64,000 nucleotides of DNA, taken from NCBI RefSeq assembly GCF_016746095.1, contig NZ_JAERTY010000009.1, positions 248,001 to 312,000 on the forward strand, given 5' to 3'. The first letter of the stretch is position 1; the number at the start of each line of letters is the position of its first letter. Below are positions 1-9,481 of this stretch, piece by piece. The notes beneath the pieces are model-generated. The model was not told where the DNA came from. It did no database searches and was given only the letters and a program-made list of their open reading frames with translations. The stretch comes from Sphingobacterium faecale (GTDB lineage Bacteria > Bacteroidota > Bacteroidia > Sphingobacteriales > Sphingobacteriaceae). The translations under genes and the position numbers were made by a program.

Positions 1-253
1 CTTTTGATTCACCCATCTTCCCAAAGATGGTATTTCGATAGATTGAATCCGACTTGACCCGCTCGATATTGTTATGCAGCTCGTGGGACAGTGTGTTGTC
101 GTTTTTATCTATTTTTTTTAGTCTCTTCTTTAATTTCGGATATAGAATATTATTCTCTAATTGTTGTTGTTGTCCGTGAACATTTGGCCCTGTCACAAGT
201 TGGACAAGAAACAGGCAAGCCAAAAGCTTTGCTATAGATATTATATGCTGCAT
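1..253 (-). CDS. Secreted protein, N-terminal part only (cut by window edge)
   Basis: Reading leftwards from an ATG at 253-251, the frame stays open to the window edge and gives about 84 residues. The first 27 or so form a signal peptide (MQHIISIAKLLACLFLVQLV, then a polar end before QQQQ). No lipobox cysteine is evident, so it is probably periplasmic or secreted. The following residues are charged and helical (KLKKRLKKIDKND) and were not assigned to a family. The ATG begins one base after the stop codon of the PKD-like lipoprotein gene, so it is the next gene of the same sigma/FecR/SusCD operon. In such operons this position often holds a thioredoxin-like protein or a protease; that is inference, since the diagnostic part is outside the window. 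Confidence 0.75.
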   Translation of the reverse strand, partial: MQHIISIAKLLACLFLVQLVTGPNVHGQQQQLENNILYPKLKKRLKKIDKNDNTLSHELHNNIERVKSDSIYRNTIFGKMGESK

Positions 254-254
254 T

Positions 255-1697
255 TTACGTTCTATTTTTATATTCTAAATCAATCACTTTATTAAGACCA
301 CCTACCTTGCGGACGAAAGTATCCCCCACAAAATCTCCTGTCGCAGATATGGAAAATGTATAGAATTTCCCTTGTCCGTGCCCATAGGTCGCTACCCCTA
401 GCGTTTTATTATTATCGGGGTAGTTGACTAAGAGTCCTTGTGCTTGCTTCAGTTTTAAAGAAGTGATCATCTCATCTGCAGGGAAAGTATATACTAAACG
501 TGCTCTCTGTGCAGGGATATCCAATAGGTATATATTTCGACCTACGGCATAGTACATATGGAGATAAGCTCCGGAAGAAGCAAAAAAGACTGCATTCTCT
601 AGTTCTGGAGCATCTAATACATCGTATTTTTCAGCGGCCGGAACCGCAGCCGTAACCGATATCCTATATACAGCATATTTTCCTGTCCCTTGATCTCTAA
701 AAAGGCAATTATAAAAATCTCCCAAACTGACTCCTCCGTAAACAAGCTCTCGCTGTACGTTGTTCATATCAAAAGCAGAACCTGTCGGATTTGAAAATTC
801 GGTCACTCTACCGCTCACCATTTTTAAAAAGCGCTTATTTTTTGTGTCATAAAGAAATGTCGTGCTCAATGCATTCTGCACAAAACCATATTTGGCTATT
901 TTCCAATCTCCAACGATTGCGGCGCCAAACTTAGGTGTTCCGGAGTGAAGCAGATCATGGTAATAGATATCACCGTCATTAACCAAAAAGGCATTTGCAC
1001 CTAGCTTGGTAAAGAAGTAATTCTCAATAGCCAGCTTTTTTGGCGCTACAACGAACCAATCTTTAGCCTGTGTGGTGGCTTGGAACGTATATGAGCTGAC
1101 TTCAATAGCGTTCTCATGCCCTAGCATAGAGACAAACTGCGAGCTAGAAATATCAGTCCCTACACGCACGGTGTGTGTACTCTTTGGTAACTTTTGACCA
1201 TTATTGGCTAAGCCAAACAAGTTTCTTAGCGTTTCATCTGATTTAATAATGGACACTTCTTTATCGCCATTTCCATCTTCCTCTAACACAAACCATCCTT
1301 CGCTAAACTTTCCACTGATTAGCATTAAAAACTCCTTAACGAAGGGAACCTGTGTCTTTCTGTCGGTAACTTTTAGTTTTAACTTATATGTTCCCGGCGG
1401 CATATCCACAAAAGTTTTAAGATCCCGGCCAGTGCCTAATTCTATATTGCCCGAAGGCACAGGGTATAGATAGGCGCTCCATTCAAAGTCCAAATCTGTC
1501 TCACTCACAGACATGGTCTGAGCCAGTACAGGATGAACCCGTAAGGTGTCAAACTGATTTACATGGATGGTATCTCCCCCATCCCGTTGTACAGAAATCT
1601 GGTTTACGTCATGTAAATCATAATTTCCCTTATCCTTATAGCAGGATAAAATTGTAAGAAGCAATGTTATCCCAAAAATTATATGATTGTATTTCAT
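255..1697 (-). CDS. PKD-like family surface lipoprotein (SusE-position protein)
   Basis: A 480-residue lipoprotein. The signal peptide ends in the lipobox LTILSC with Cys19, followed by YKDKGNYD, the usual start of PKD-like lipoproteins in SusCD operons. The first third carries a PKD/Ig-like stretch (DLDFEWSAYLYP, then GTYKLKLKVTDRKT, about residues 65-115). The rest looks like a beta-propeller type fold with repeated YxxD and W/F strands. It probably sits on the outer face of the outer membrane and binds ligand for the SusC/SusD pair, as SusE/F-like proteins do. It lies 16 bases after the DUF4843 gene and one base before the next start, so it is co-transcribed. The ligand cannot be read from the sequence. 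Confidence 0.85.
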   Translation of the reverse strand: MKYNHIIFGITLLLTILSCYKDKGNYDLHDVNQISVQRDGGDTIHVNQFDTLRVHPVLAQTMSVSETDLDFEWSAYLYPVPSGNIELGTGRDLKTFVDMPPGTYKLKLKVTDRKTQVPFVKEFLMLISGKFSEGWFVLEEDGNGDKEVSIIKSDETLRNLFGLANNGQKLPKSTHTVRVGTDISSSQFVSMLGHENAIEVSSYTFQATTQAKDWFVVAPKKLAIENYFFTKLGANAFLVNDGDIYYHDLLHSGTPKFGAAIVGDWKIAKYGFVQNALSTTFLYDTKNKRFLKMVSGRVTEFSNPTGSAFDMNNVQRELVYGGVSLGDFYNCLFRDQGTGKYAVYRISVTAAVPAAEKYDVLDAPELENAVFFASSGAYLHMYYAVGRNIYLLDIPAQRARLVYTFPADEMITSLKLKQAQGLLVNYPDNNKTLGVATYGHGQGKFYTFSISATGDFVGDTFVRKVGGLNKVIDLEYKNRT

Positions 1698-1713
1698 TTC
1701 TATAGACTGTTAT

Positions 1714-2403
1714 TTAAGGAAACTTAACTGCGACTCCATCTTCATCCAATAAAGGCTCTTTGTTAACTTGTTCATAGTTGAACAGATACCCCTTACATGT
1801 CTGAACAATAAAATTCAATTCAAAAGATGTGAGTGAGCCGAACGCTGAAAACCCGGTCTGGTTTATTATCGTTTCGTATTTCACACGACTGTATGAGCCG
1901 AAAGAAGAATCTTTCCACGAATTGGGTTTAGAGAGAAAATCATTAAGCTTAACTAAGTAGCTGAGCTGATCTTTGGGACCCAATTCGAAATCATCGGATG
2001 GATCAAGTTTAACCCACATTCGCATCTCCGTTGTTTTGATGGCCTCGCTCCGCTTCACTTTTATCGGTATATTTCCAGTAAAACTATCTGCGGCAATAAT
2101 CGCCGGCAACAATTCAAAACTATTAGGTTCAATATTTACAGATCGGTCTTCTTGTATACTATAACTCACTGTTCGGTCGCTACTAACTGCGTCGCCCAGG
2201 ATCCGTACTGGTATAAACACCGTATCTACGGTCTTAGCGGCATCTTGTATCGCGAATGAATAGGTTAGACTGTCTTTATCCGTATTATTATAGTATTTGT
2301 AAATGTACACTCCCGCCGACTGCGTAAAGGACATTAGACTTTCTTTCTTGCACCCCAAAAACAGTATAGATAGGGTGCCTATAAAAAAAACATAGTATTT
2401 CAT
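1714..2403 (-). CDS. DUF4843 domain lipoprotein of the SusCD operon
   Basis: The chosen start is the ATG at 2403. It gives a 229-residue product with a clean lipoprotein signal (ILFLGC, Cys18). A longer frame to 2460 exists but would run into the end of the SusD gene and put 19 polar residues before the signal peptide. The mature part has the features of DUF4843 proteins: YIYKYYNNTDKDSLTYSF near the start, then VDTVFIPVRILGD and a C-terminal EPLLDEDG segment. This family is found almost only next to SusD genes of Bacteroidota and is thought to be surface exposed; its ligand is unknown. Its start is 7 bases after the SusD stop codon. Confidence 0.85.
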   Translation of the reverse strand: MKYYVFFIGTLSILFLGCKKESLMSFTQSAGVYIYKYYNNTDKDSLTYSFAIQDAAKTVDTVFIPVRILGDAVSSDRTVSYSIQEDRSVNIEPNSFELLPAIIAADSFTGNIPIKVKRSEAIKTTEMRMWVKLDPSDDFELGPKDQLSYLVKLNDFLSKPNSWKDSSFGSYSRVKYETIINQTGFSAFGSLTSFELNFIVQTCKGYLFNYEQVNKEPLLDEDGVAVKFP

Positions 2404-2410
2404 AATCGGT

Positions 2411-3820
2411 CTATTTAGTACTTGAAAATTCAATTTCATCGTCTGGCTTTGGCAGAACATAAACAGAGGCGTCCATAATAGTAGGAAAGCCTTCTATCTT
2501 ATCTGCATTTTTTCTTTTAAAATAAAAGAACAATTGACCTTCCTGATAAAACTCTTTCTTATACTCTTTAAAGATTTCTTCGGTCATGATATGCCCATCC
2601 AAACTCTTGGCCAAGGTTTTCAGCCCCCGGTTAGTACGAACTGTATTTATTAAATCTATTTTCTCGCCCAGCGATGATGTGGCTTCTGCGGCTATATAAT
2701 ACATCTCCGTAAGCCTGATACAAGGAACCCTGTTCATATTTGTTATGTTGTTGCCTACATTGCTGCTCTGCCAATACTTAAGCGGATATTTCGTTGCCGA
2801 ACTTCCCTCTGTACCCCATAAATATAAATACCGGAAGTCGGTACTACCTCCAACGGCTATCTCATACAGCTGATTCCTAAATGTTTCGGTATTTGACAGT
2901 AAACTGGTCGAAGCTGAACTGGAGAACAAACTTGTGTTTATATCTTTTAAGTTGGATACATATAAACCAAATAATATCTCGGACGAAAAAACAAAATCTG
3001 ACCTTGTCGAACTATTGATAGCATTCGCAGTAACAAAATTAAACAACTTAGAATCAACAACTTCCTTAGCCTTCTTGTAGGCAAGTTCTTTATCTCCTTT
3101 ATAAAGATAGATACGGGCCATCAGTCCCGTGGATGCCCAATAATTCATATGATTGCGTGTATAGGATAGAAAAGGATCCTCGATACCGTTGTTTACGGCT
3201 TTATTCTGTGCCAGCAAATCAATAGCGTCTTCTAAATCTTTTAAACAAAAATCCAATCCTTCAGCTAATGTAATCGACGGAACAACATCCATTTTAAAAC
3301 TTGTCACATAAGGAATTGCTCGTTCCATCATCCCGCTTGCTGTGGGAATAGGTCCGAACGTACGTAACAGGTCAAAATGCAATAAGGCGCGAAGTGCCAG
3401 GGCCTCTCCTTTGACCTGCTCATAGTTATTCTTTTTGAAAACAGATTTTTTGGCATCTATATTCGCCAGGAGATTATTGATATTTGCGATAGCATTATAA
3501 CTGGTCTTCCAAAGGCCGTCTACCTTTGGACGTATGCCGATATCCAGATAGTTATACTTCGATGCCTGATAATAGGTATTCGTGGTCGTCGTGATGTTAT
3601 AATTCTGTGCGAGCACGTCCATAAGCCCCATTGTCATTTCTTTTGCATACAACGATGGACTGGACATGGATACATACACACCTGTTAAAGCGTCTTTAAA
3701 TCCCTGTTCATCTTTAAATAAGACGTCCTCTGGGGCGTGGGTTTTCGGCTGGACCTCCAACCATTTATTGCAACCCAGACAAAGGCAGGACAGCAATAAA
3801 ATATATAATATTCTTACCAT
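2411..3820 (-). CDS. RagB/SusD family nutrient-binding lipoprotein
   Basis: A 469-residue SusD-type lipoprotein. The lipobox is CLCLGC (Cys17), directly followed by NKWLEVQPKTHAPEDVLF, the classic SusD N-terminus. The next 200 residues carry the TPR-like helices, for example EGFKD/ALTGVYV and the GEALALRALLHFDLLRTFGP block, which is the best-conserved SusD motif. The C-terminus has RLTEMYYIAAEA and a run ending in a short polar tail. The protein sits at the cell surface and forms a lid over the SusC barrel, helping to bind an oligosaccharide, peptide or other ligand. It is shorter than glycan-specific SusDs, and the association with DUF4843 and PKD-like proteins rather than glycoside hydrolases leaves the substrate open. 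Confidence 0.93.
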   Translation of the reverse strand: MVRILYILLLSCLCLGCNKWLEVQPKTHAPEDVLFKDEQGFKDALTGVYVSMSSPSLYAKEMTMGLMDVLAQNYNITTTTNTYYQASKYNYLDIGIRPKVDGLWKTSYNAIANINNLLANIDAKKSVFKKNNYEQVKGEALALRALLHFDLLRTFGPIPTASGMMERAIPYVTSFKMDVVPSITLAEGLDFCLKDLEDAIDLLAQNKAVNNGIEDPFLSYTRNHMNYWASTGLMARIYLYKGDKELAYKKAKEVVDSKLFNFVTANAINSSTRSDFVFSSEILFGLYVSNLKDINTSLFSSSASTSLLSNTETFRNQLYEIAVGGSTDFRYLYLWGTEGSSATKYPLKYWQSSNVGNNITNMNRVPCIRLTEMYYIAAEATSSLGEKIDLINTVRTNRGLKTLAKSLDGHIMTEEIFKEYKKEFYQEGQLFFYFKRKNADKIEGFPTIMDASVYVLPKPDDEIEFSSTK

Positions 3821-3831
3821 TTCCTTAGTAT

Positions 3832-6800
3832 TTAGAATGAGGTATTGATTGTAAATGTGAAGTTTCGTGCAAAAGGGTAGTCCAACCCGCGTTCGACCTT
3901 AATGGTAGAAATCCGAGCCAGATTATTGGCCTGTAAGCTAAATCGTGTATTAGAAAGTTTCCATCTAGAAGTAATCTTGTCGGACAAGATATATCCCAAT
4001 GACACCGATTCCAATTCCATAAAGTTGTTCTTTTGAACAAATCTTGAAGTCGCATTGGTCGGTGTCGTCACCGTCAGACCGTTCAGGTCTTTCAATCCTT
4101 TGAAGAAAGTAACGTCTCCTGGCTCTTTCCAACGTCCTAACAATACGCGTTCGTCCACATTGTAACGGATGTTTGCATTTTCAATTCGATCGGCCAACGT
4201 CTGGTTATATAACGTACCTCCTAACTGATAAGAGAAGTAGGCTCCAACCTGTATACCTTTGTAAGAAAAATTAGTCCCCCAGTTGCCACTTAAATCGGGA
4301 ATAGCATCTCCCACGATTACTTTGTCGGCAGCATTCCATACATAGGTAAGATCTCCATTCTTTTTGATATACAACTCCTGCCCGTTGCTAGGATCAATCC
4401 CCGCAGACCGCACAGCCCAGATTGCATTGACCGACTGTCCTTCTTGAAAACGAAGCTGTGGCCTAGTTTGAAGGTTATTGTCAGTTTGATCATTTTGGTC
4501 ATTCATTTTTTTCAGAGAATTGGAAATTTCCTGAATCTGATTTTTATTATGAATAGCGTTTACGAAAAAACTCCAAAACATCGACCTTGGTTCGTTTTTC
4601 ATAACAAAGAAATTAATACTTCCCTCTACTCCAATGTTCTTCAGCTTGCCAACGTTCTCTTTGTAAGAGCTAACACCCAACGACGGAGGTGTGTTAATAT
4701 CTAAAAGTAAATCATTGGTCTTTTCGTTGTAGACTTCCATCCGAAGTGTGACCCAGTCTTTTAAGAAATTAATATCAGCACCTAGATTAAGTTTTTGGGT
4801 TTGCTGCCATTTCAATCTTTCATTTCCATAACTGAGCAATGTGGCGCCGAACATACCTACATAATCCTGAGCAGTGTTATACTGGTATGTGCTCAGTGCC
4901 ATGTATGGAGAAAATTGTTGACTACCGGTAGTACCTATCCCTCCTCTTATTTTAAAACGAGTGACACCTAAGTCTGTCAAAAAATGCGCAAATGATTCTT
5001 CATGCACATTCCAACCAAGCCCTACCGCCCAAAATGGTGCAAACCTGTTTTTCGAACCAAACTGAGTTGACCCATCCGTATTAAAGGAGAAGTCGACCAA
5101 ATAGCGTTTATCATAAGTATAACCTATACTGCTAAAAACGGATACTCTTCTATTAATATTATTTTGCCCTGTAGGACGACTGTTCCTCAAAAACTCTTTC
5201 CCGAAATAAAGCTCATCTAACTTCGCATTAGGGAATCCTTTCATAACAAACGCTGTGGCTTTACTATTCTGCTCGGCTGCAGCTGCTCCCAGTGTTGCAA
5301 AAACTAAGCTTTTTCCAAAGGTTTTATTATAATCTGCTGTAAGGCTAGCGTCGTAAGCAAAAAAACTACTATTGCTACGATCATAGCTGCCCCGTAAAGC
5401 ATACTCTTCTGAACTATAATCGGTTACATTAATAAAACTCGTATGGTCTGCGGGCAGGAATTTATCAGACTGATCCTCCTGTTTCGTAAGCCCGAGCTTT
5501 CCTGTCAACTTTAACCCATTGCTGAACTTCCACTCCAAAAATGTCTGATTGGTGACACCAAAGTACTTACTAAAATCTTTTGTCCCTAAAGAAGCGTTGT
5601 ATAGCGGATTGCCAACCAATGTCTGTCCTAAAATCCCTGGATTAGAGAAAACTTCTAATACTTTTAGTACATCGCCACTCTCATCGAATGGGGACCAATA
5701 TGGATTAAGCCGGGTATATTGAGAATAGGCTCCATAGGGTGAATTGTTTGACTGATTAACAGTCAGATTGAATTGGTTGCGAACGAGGAAATTGGATTTT
5801 CTATAAGAAAGCTGCATCCCTCCTTCATAAACATTCCGATCAGAGCCTTTCATCACGCCGGTATTTTTGGTATATCCGACATTAACACCATAACGGACAT
5901 AATCGTCACCTCCATCAACATAAAGCGCATGTTTATTACCAACACCTGTACGGAGAGGTTGGGATAACCAATAGGTATCTACACCACTCTCGACAGCTAG
6001 CTTACGCTGTTTATACAAGTTGTCATAAAATATTTGATGATAAGGATTGGTCGTGAAAAAAGAGCCACTGATACGCTCTAGTTCCAATTTATCACTGGCA
6101 TTTAAGAGATTATAGGATGTCAGATCGGGGGCGGTCACTTGTAAAGTCCCCGTATAATTAAGCCGGACTCTACCCTTTTCCGGCTGCTTGGTATCGATGA
6201 CTATCACTCCATTAGCAGCTCGGGACCCATAGGCAGACGTAGCTACTGCATCTTTTAAAATGGTAATTCGTTCTATTCTATTTATATCAAGATCACTGAT
6301 TTTCTGCAAACTACTCTCAAACCCGTCTAGAATGAACAATGGCATGCTTGGATTGGTTTGATAGGCCGACATAAAATCAGCACCAGAGGAAGGAATGTTT
6401 CCGGTGGTACCACCCTGAGATGGGAAATTATTGGTTCCGCGTAAACTGATATTGGGTAATCTATTCGGATCAGATCCAAAATTTAGATTGTCAGGCATAC
6501 GAATGGCCGGATCAAAAACTTTCATAGCCTCTAAGGCATTCATTGAATTGACATTGCGGAGCTGGTCTCCTGAAATAGTCGTAGCAACTCCTGTAAAATT
6601 CTCAGTAGGCCGTGAAAATAATCCTGTAACGACAACTTCATCTACCTCTTGTCTAGCTTCTTTCAACTTAATAAGGTAAGGCCCATGGCTGGAACTCAAT
6701 TGTTGACTATGCTTTTGAAATCCTAAAAAATTAAAAACGACCTGCTCACCATCGGCCTCGATAGGTAGACGAAATGCTCCGTTTTGATCGGTTTGAAAAG

Positions 6801-7308
6801 TTTGTTTTTTCGCTTTTCCAAAAATGATATTTACCCCAGCCAGCGGCTGACCTAAAGTGTCTACAACGCGCCCACTGATCTCACTTTGTTGAAAATCTGC
6901 CACAACTGCAGTCCTCACATCTTCTCTCTTCTTATCAACAGTTAGGATAATCTTGCCTTCCATCTTGTATCCAAATGGTTGATTTTCAAAAATCAGAGGC
7001 AATACATCTTTTAAATCCTGCCTGACATTCAAACTAATAGGCTTAGCAGATCGCATGTGACTTTCAGTAATAGCAAAAGAATAGCCCGTTTGCTTCTTTA
7101 TTTGTTGCATAACTACACGAAACGAGGTTTCTTTTGCTACAATAGAAACCTGTTGGGCATTACTAGAAGCTGATGCGCTATAAATGAACACAAAAATAGA
7201 CACTAAAAGTAGTTTCATAATTCGTAACATGTGTTTGGAAATGGTTGGATAGCGCCTATTATCTACGGCATGAAATATCCATCCATTGTCAAGAATAGTT
7301 TTATTCAT
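3832..7308 (-). CDS. SusC/RagA TonB-dependent transporter with STN signalling domain
   Basis: At 1158 residues this is a full-length SusC. An N-terminal extension with a signal peptide (KLLLVSIFVFIYSASASSNA, about residues 32-51) is followed by a secretin/TonB short N-terminal (STN) domain (VSIVAKETSFRVVMQQI, to about 125). Next come a carboxypeptidase-like regulatory domain (ISGRVVDTLGQPLAGVNIIF, about 143-220), the motif DEVVVTG, a plug with RGTNNFPSQGG and the SRAANGVIVIDTK strand, and a long barrel ending in FTFTINTSF. The STN domain signals to the FecR anti-sigma protein upstream, so uptake is coupled to transcription of the operon. A long N-terminal region before the signal peptide is common in STN-bearing SusC proteins; starts at Met27 or Met31 are possible alternatives. 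SusD follows 11 bases later. Confidence 0.95.
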   Translation of the reverse strand: MNKTILDNGWIFHAVDNRRYPTISKHMLRIMKLLLVSIFVFIYSASASSNAQQVSIVAKETSFRVVMQQIKKQTGYSFAITESHMRSAKPISLNVRQDLKDVLPLIFENQPFGYKMEGKIILTVDKKREDVRTAVVADFQQSEISGRVVDTLGQPLAGVNIIFGKAKKQTFQTDQNGAFRLPIEADGEQVVFNFLGFQKHSQQLSSSHGPYLIKLKEARQEVDEVVVTGLFSRPTENFTGVATTISGDQLRNVNSMNALEAMKVFDPAIRMPDNLNFGSDPNRLPNISLRGTNNFPSQGGTTGNIPSSGADFMSAYQTNPSMPLFILDGFESSLQKISDLDINRIERITILKDAVATSAYGSRAANGVIVIDTKQPEKGRVRLNYTGTLQVTAPDLTSYNLLNASDKLELERISGSFFTTNPYHQIFYDNLYKQRKLAVESGVDTYWLSQPLRTGVGNKHALYVDGGDDYVRYGVNVGYTKNTGVMKGSDRNVYEGGMQLSYRKSNFLVRNQFNLTVNQSNNSPYGAYSQYTRLNPYWSPFDESGDVLKVLEVFSNPGILGQTLVGNPLYNASLGTKDFSKYFGVTNQTFLEWKFSNGLKLTGKLGLTKQEDQSDKFLPADHTSFINVTDYSSEEYALRGSYDRSNSSFFAYDASLTADYNKTFGKSLVFATLGAAAAEQNSKATAFVMKGFPNAKLDELYFGKEFLRNSRPTGQNNINRRVSVFSSIGYTYDKRYLVDFSFNTDGSTQFGSKNRFAPFWAVGLGWNVHEESFAHFLTDLGVTRFKIRGGIGTTGSQQFSPYMALSTYQYNTAQDYVGMFGATLLSYGNERLKWQQTQKLNLGADINFLKDWVTLRMEVYNEKTNDLLLDINTPPSLGVSSYKENVGKLKNIGVEGSINFFVMKNEPRSMFWSFFVNAIHNKNQIQEISNSLKKMNDQNDQTDNNLQTRPQLRFQEGQSVNAIWAVRSAGIDPSNGQELYIKKNGDLTYVWNAADKVIVGDAIPDLSGNWGTNFSYKGIQVGAYFSYQLGGTLYNQTLADRIENANIRYNVDERVLLGRWKEPGDVTFFKGLKDLNGLTVTTPTNATSRFVQKNNFMELESVSLGYILSDKITSRWKLSNTRFSLQANNLARISTIKVERGLDYPFARNFTFTINTSF

Positions 7309-7357
7309 TACATTTGTTTGTTAGGTTAAAAAGTGTTAGTTAATCCTTTAGCTTATT

Positions 7358-7402
7358 GTCCTGACTACTGCTGTCCCGACCGCGAATCAGGACAGCTTTT
7401 TT
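7358..7402. promoter_or_regulatory. Two overlapping alternative hairpins in the susC leader
   Basis: Between the fecR stop and the susC start are two inverted repeats that share bases and cannot form together: GTCCTGA (7358-7364) with TCAGGAC (7387-7393), and GCTGTCC (7370-7376) with GGACAGC (7390-7396). On the plus strand the second is followed by six T residues (7397-7402), like an intrinsic terminator. On the minus strand, the direction of the susC transcript, the stretch lies in the leader. It may simply be an antisense-facing terminator; attenuation is only a possibility. Confidence 0.45.
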
Positions 7403-7443
7403 ATTTATTAAGACAAAAGCGCATTATTGTAATCGTATTCTTT

Positions 7444-8601
7444 CTAAAAAACAAAAACCTCCTTTCCTTTTATCTTAAATTGTACTTTATACGTCTGTTC
7501 TAACGCCTGAAGTACTACAGAAAGATTTTCGGTAGCATCGATATTAATATAAGCACGCTCTCTTGCTTGATAATCCGAAGGGTAGACAAAGTGTACATCG
7601 TATCTTCTTTCAATATCGGGGCTCACCTCCTGCAAACCGACTAAACTTCCAGCAATACGCCCATCAAGCCAAGAAATTGTTTCCTCAACATCAACAGTGC
7701 GTTTGTTCAAGCTCGTATTATCAACAACTGCCTGATCTCCTGGAGATAAAAAAATATCTTTTTCGTGACTACGAACTGCCACTTTCCCTTTAATCAATGA
7801 AGTTGCTTCCTGCTGTGTATATGCACGCACATTAAACTCTGTCCCTAAGACAGAAATCCGCTGCCTCATTGTCTCCACTACAAATTTTTGTGACGGTATA
7901 TGTTTGACATCAAAAAAGGCTTCTCCTTTTAACTCCACCTTTCTTTCCTGACTATCAAAACGGGTAGGATATCTTAAAGAAGAGCCAGCATTTAATGTGA
8001 CGACCGAGCTATCTGACAAGGTTACTCTATAGTTACTACCATTAGGAATGCTCAACGTAACCCACTTGACATCAGCTGATATGTTTTGAACATATTCTCC
8101 ATCGACATAAGTAATATCTCCTGATTGACTTACAATCCCCTCGGCTTTATTATCTAGATTAATGACGCTACCATCGTCAAGCTGTAAGATAGGGCCATTT
8201 GTAGCTGGACGGACATCTTCTCCGTATCGACTGGTCAGCTTAACTGGGGATGTCTCTGTAGCAAGCTGTAACCATACCGCCCACATTCCAAAACCAAAGG
8301 CTAAGAAAATCGCTGCCGCCGCCACCCAACGCCTGAATACTATCATCCGTTTCTTTTGAGCTAGCCGTGTCCTGAACATCTCCAACTGAACATCCGAATC
8401 TGTCAAAAGTCCCATCCGGACAATATCCTTACCTACTATTTCCGGATTTATGGCATTATCAACAAAATGCTTACGGATAGATTGCTCTGACAGCCATCCT
8501 GCAAGCACACGTTCTTCTTCTATCGATAACTGATCTCCTTGAGCCTTCTTCGTCAGAAGGCTAGTTATATGAAATGTGTATTCTAGCTGTTGCTCATCCA
8601 T
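7444..8601 (-). CDS. FecR family anti-sigma factor with DUF4974 domain
   Basis: A 385-residue inner-membrane regulator. The first 85 residues form the cytoplasmic sigma-binding part (SLLTKKAQGDQLSIEEERVL, then AQKKRMIVFRRW). One transmembrane helix follows (VAAAAIFLAFGFGMWAVWL, about 90-110). The periplasmic FecR domain runs from about 170 to 275, with LSIPNGSNYRVTLSDSSVV, LNAGSSLRYPTRF and the ISVLGTEFNVRAY motif. The C-terminal DUF4974 domain (INIDATENLSVVLQALEQ, ending KIKGKEVFVF) is the STN-like partner module. It holds the ECF sigma factor inactive until the STN domain of the SusC transporter signals that ligand is present. It is the second gene of the operon, 59 bases after the sigma factor gene. 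Confidence 0.95.
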   Translation of the reverse strand: MDEQQLEYTFHITSLLTKKAQGDQLSIEEERVLAGWLSEQSIRKHFVDNAINPEIVGKDIVRMGLLTDSDVQLEMFRTRLAQKKRMIVFRRWVAAAAIFLAFGFGMWAVWLQLATETSPVKLTSRYGEDVRPATNGPILQLDDGSVINLDNKAEGIVSQSGDITYVDGEYVQNISADVKWVTLSIPNGSNYRVTLSDSSVVTLNAGSSLRYPTRFDSQERKVELKGEAFFDVKHIPSQKFVVETMRQRISVLGTEFNVRAYTQQEATSLIKGKVAVRSHEKDIFLSPGDQAVVDNTSLNKRTVDVEETISWLDGRIAGSLVGLQEVSPDIERRYDVHFVYPSDYQARERAYINIDATENLSVVLQALEQTYKVQFKIKGKEVFVF

Positions 8602-8660
8602 GTCCCTTTTTCTATAGAAACCGGAAAAACAGAGTTCTCTCTATAGAAAAATGAAAAAAA

Positions 8661-9248
8661 TTAGAAAAACAGAGAAATAAATAAAAAAGTACTGTCTGAA
8701 AGGCGCTTTTTCAACAAAGCTACTCCTTTGGATTTTTGGTTATTGATCGTACTAACACTAACGCCCAACAATGAAGCTATCTCTTTTGCATTTTTGCCTT
8801 CTTCCAAAAAATACTTGATGACAGCACGACATTGGGGAGGCAGCTGTTCTATCGCATCTGACAATTCACGGATTAATTCTGAGTACAGAATATCATCTAA
8901 TATACTATCCTGTACATCGGTATACATATATCTATAGTCTTGAAACCTTCGTTGTCGCACGGCGTCCTTTTCAAGTAATTGCAAACAGCGATTTTTAGTA
9001 CTGATATACAAAAATGCCTTAATAGAACTAATCTTTTGGAAGTTCTTCTTTCTTGCATAAAATCGCATAAATACGTCCTGCACCACCTCTTCAGCTTCGG
9101 TAATATCTTGGGATGAAAGCATTCTGTTGGCAAAAAACACAAGAGCGGGCTGAAAAGTCTTGAAAACCCAAACAAAGGCACCTTCATCTCCGTCATGAAA
9201 CTGTTGTATCAGCTCACACTCTTTTATAGTTACACCTGTCAACTGCAT
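8661..9248 (-). CDS. ECF RNA polymerase sigma-70 factor (SusCD operon regulator)
   Basis: The start at 9248 gives 195 residues, normal for Bacteroidota ECF sigma factors; the frame is open further upstream to 9320 but that part is hydrophobic and unlike the family. Region 2 is seen as ECELIQQFHDGDEGAFVWVF to AEEVVQDVFMRFYARK (about 8-75). Region 4 is ELSDAIEQLPPQCRAVIKYF and the helix-turn-helix NAKEIASLLGVSVSTINNQK (about 125-180). It should direct RNA polymerase to the promoter of this uptake operon and be held by the FecR protein encoded next. A candidate -7 box is seen 25 bases before the start on the same strand. Confidence 0.95.
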   Translation of the reverse strand: MQLTGVTIKECELIQQFHDGDEGAFVWVFKTFQPALVFFANRMLSSQDITEAEEVVQDVFMRFYARKKNFQKISSIKAFLYISTKNRCLQLLEKDAVRQRRFQDYRYMYTDVQDSILDDILYSELIRELSDAIEQLPPQCRAVIKYFLEEGKNAKEIASLLGVSVSTINNQKSKGVALLKKRLSDSTFLFISLFF

Positions 9249-9272
9249 TTTGGTTATTCTGATTAGATGACA

Positions 9273-9280
9273 TAAAGGTA
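9273..9280 (-). promoter_or_regulatory. Candidate -7 box for the sigma/FecR/SusCD operon
   Basis: On the minus strand the sequence TACCTTTA differs at one position from the Bacteroidota -7 consensus TANNTTTG. It lies 25 bases before the chosen start of the sigma factor. The expected TTTG at -33 is only partly matched (ATTT), so support is modest. Confidence 0.35.
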
Positions 9281-9481
9281 GATAAAATTGGATTAACTTA
9301 AATAATCTAAAGCATATCATAATCAGTACGGCTCAAAGCACACACTAACCAAAACTTCGGCACCTCTAGAAATTTATTTTGATCAGCTCTATTTCTTTAA
9401 AGCATAAAGTATGTTAAAAGTATAAAAGGAATTAAAATAAATAATATTTTGAATTATAATACTTTATCAAAGAAAAAGGAA

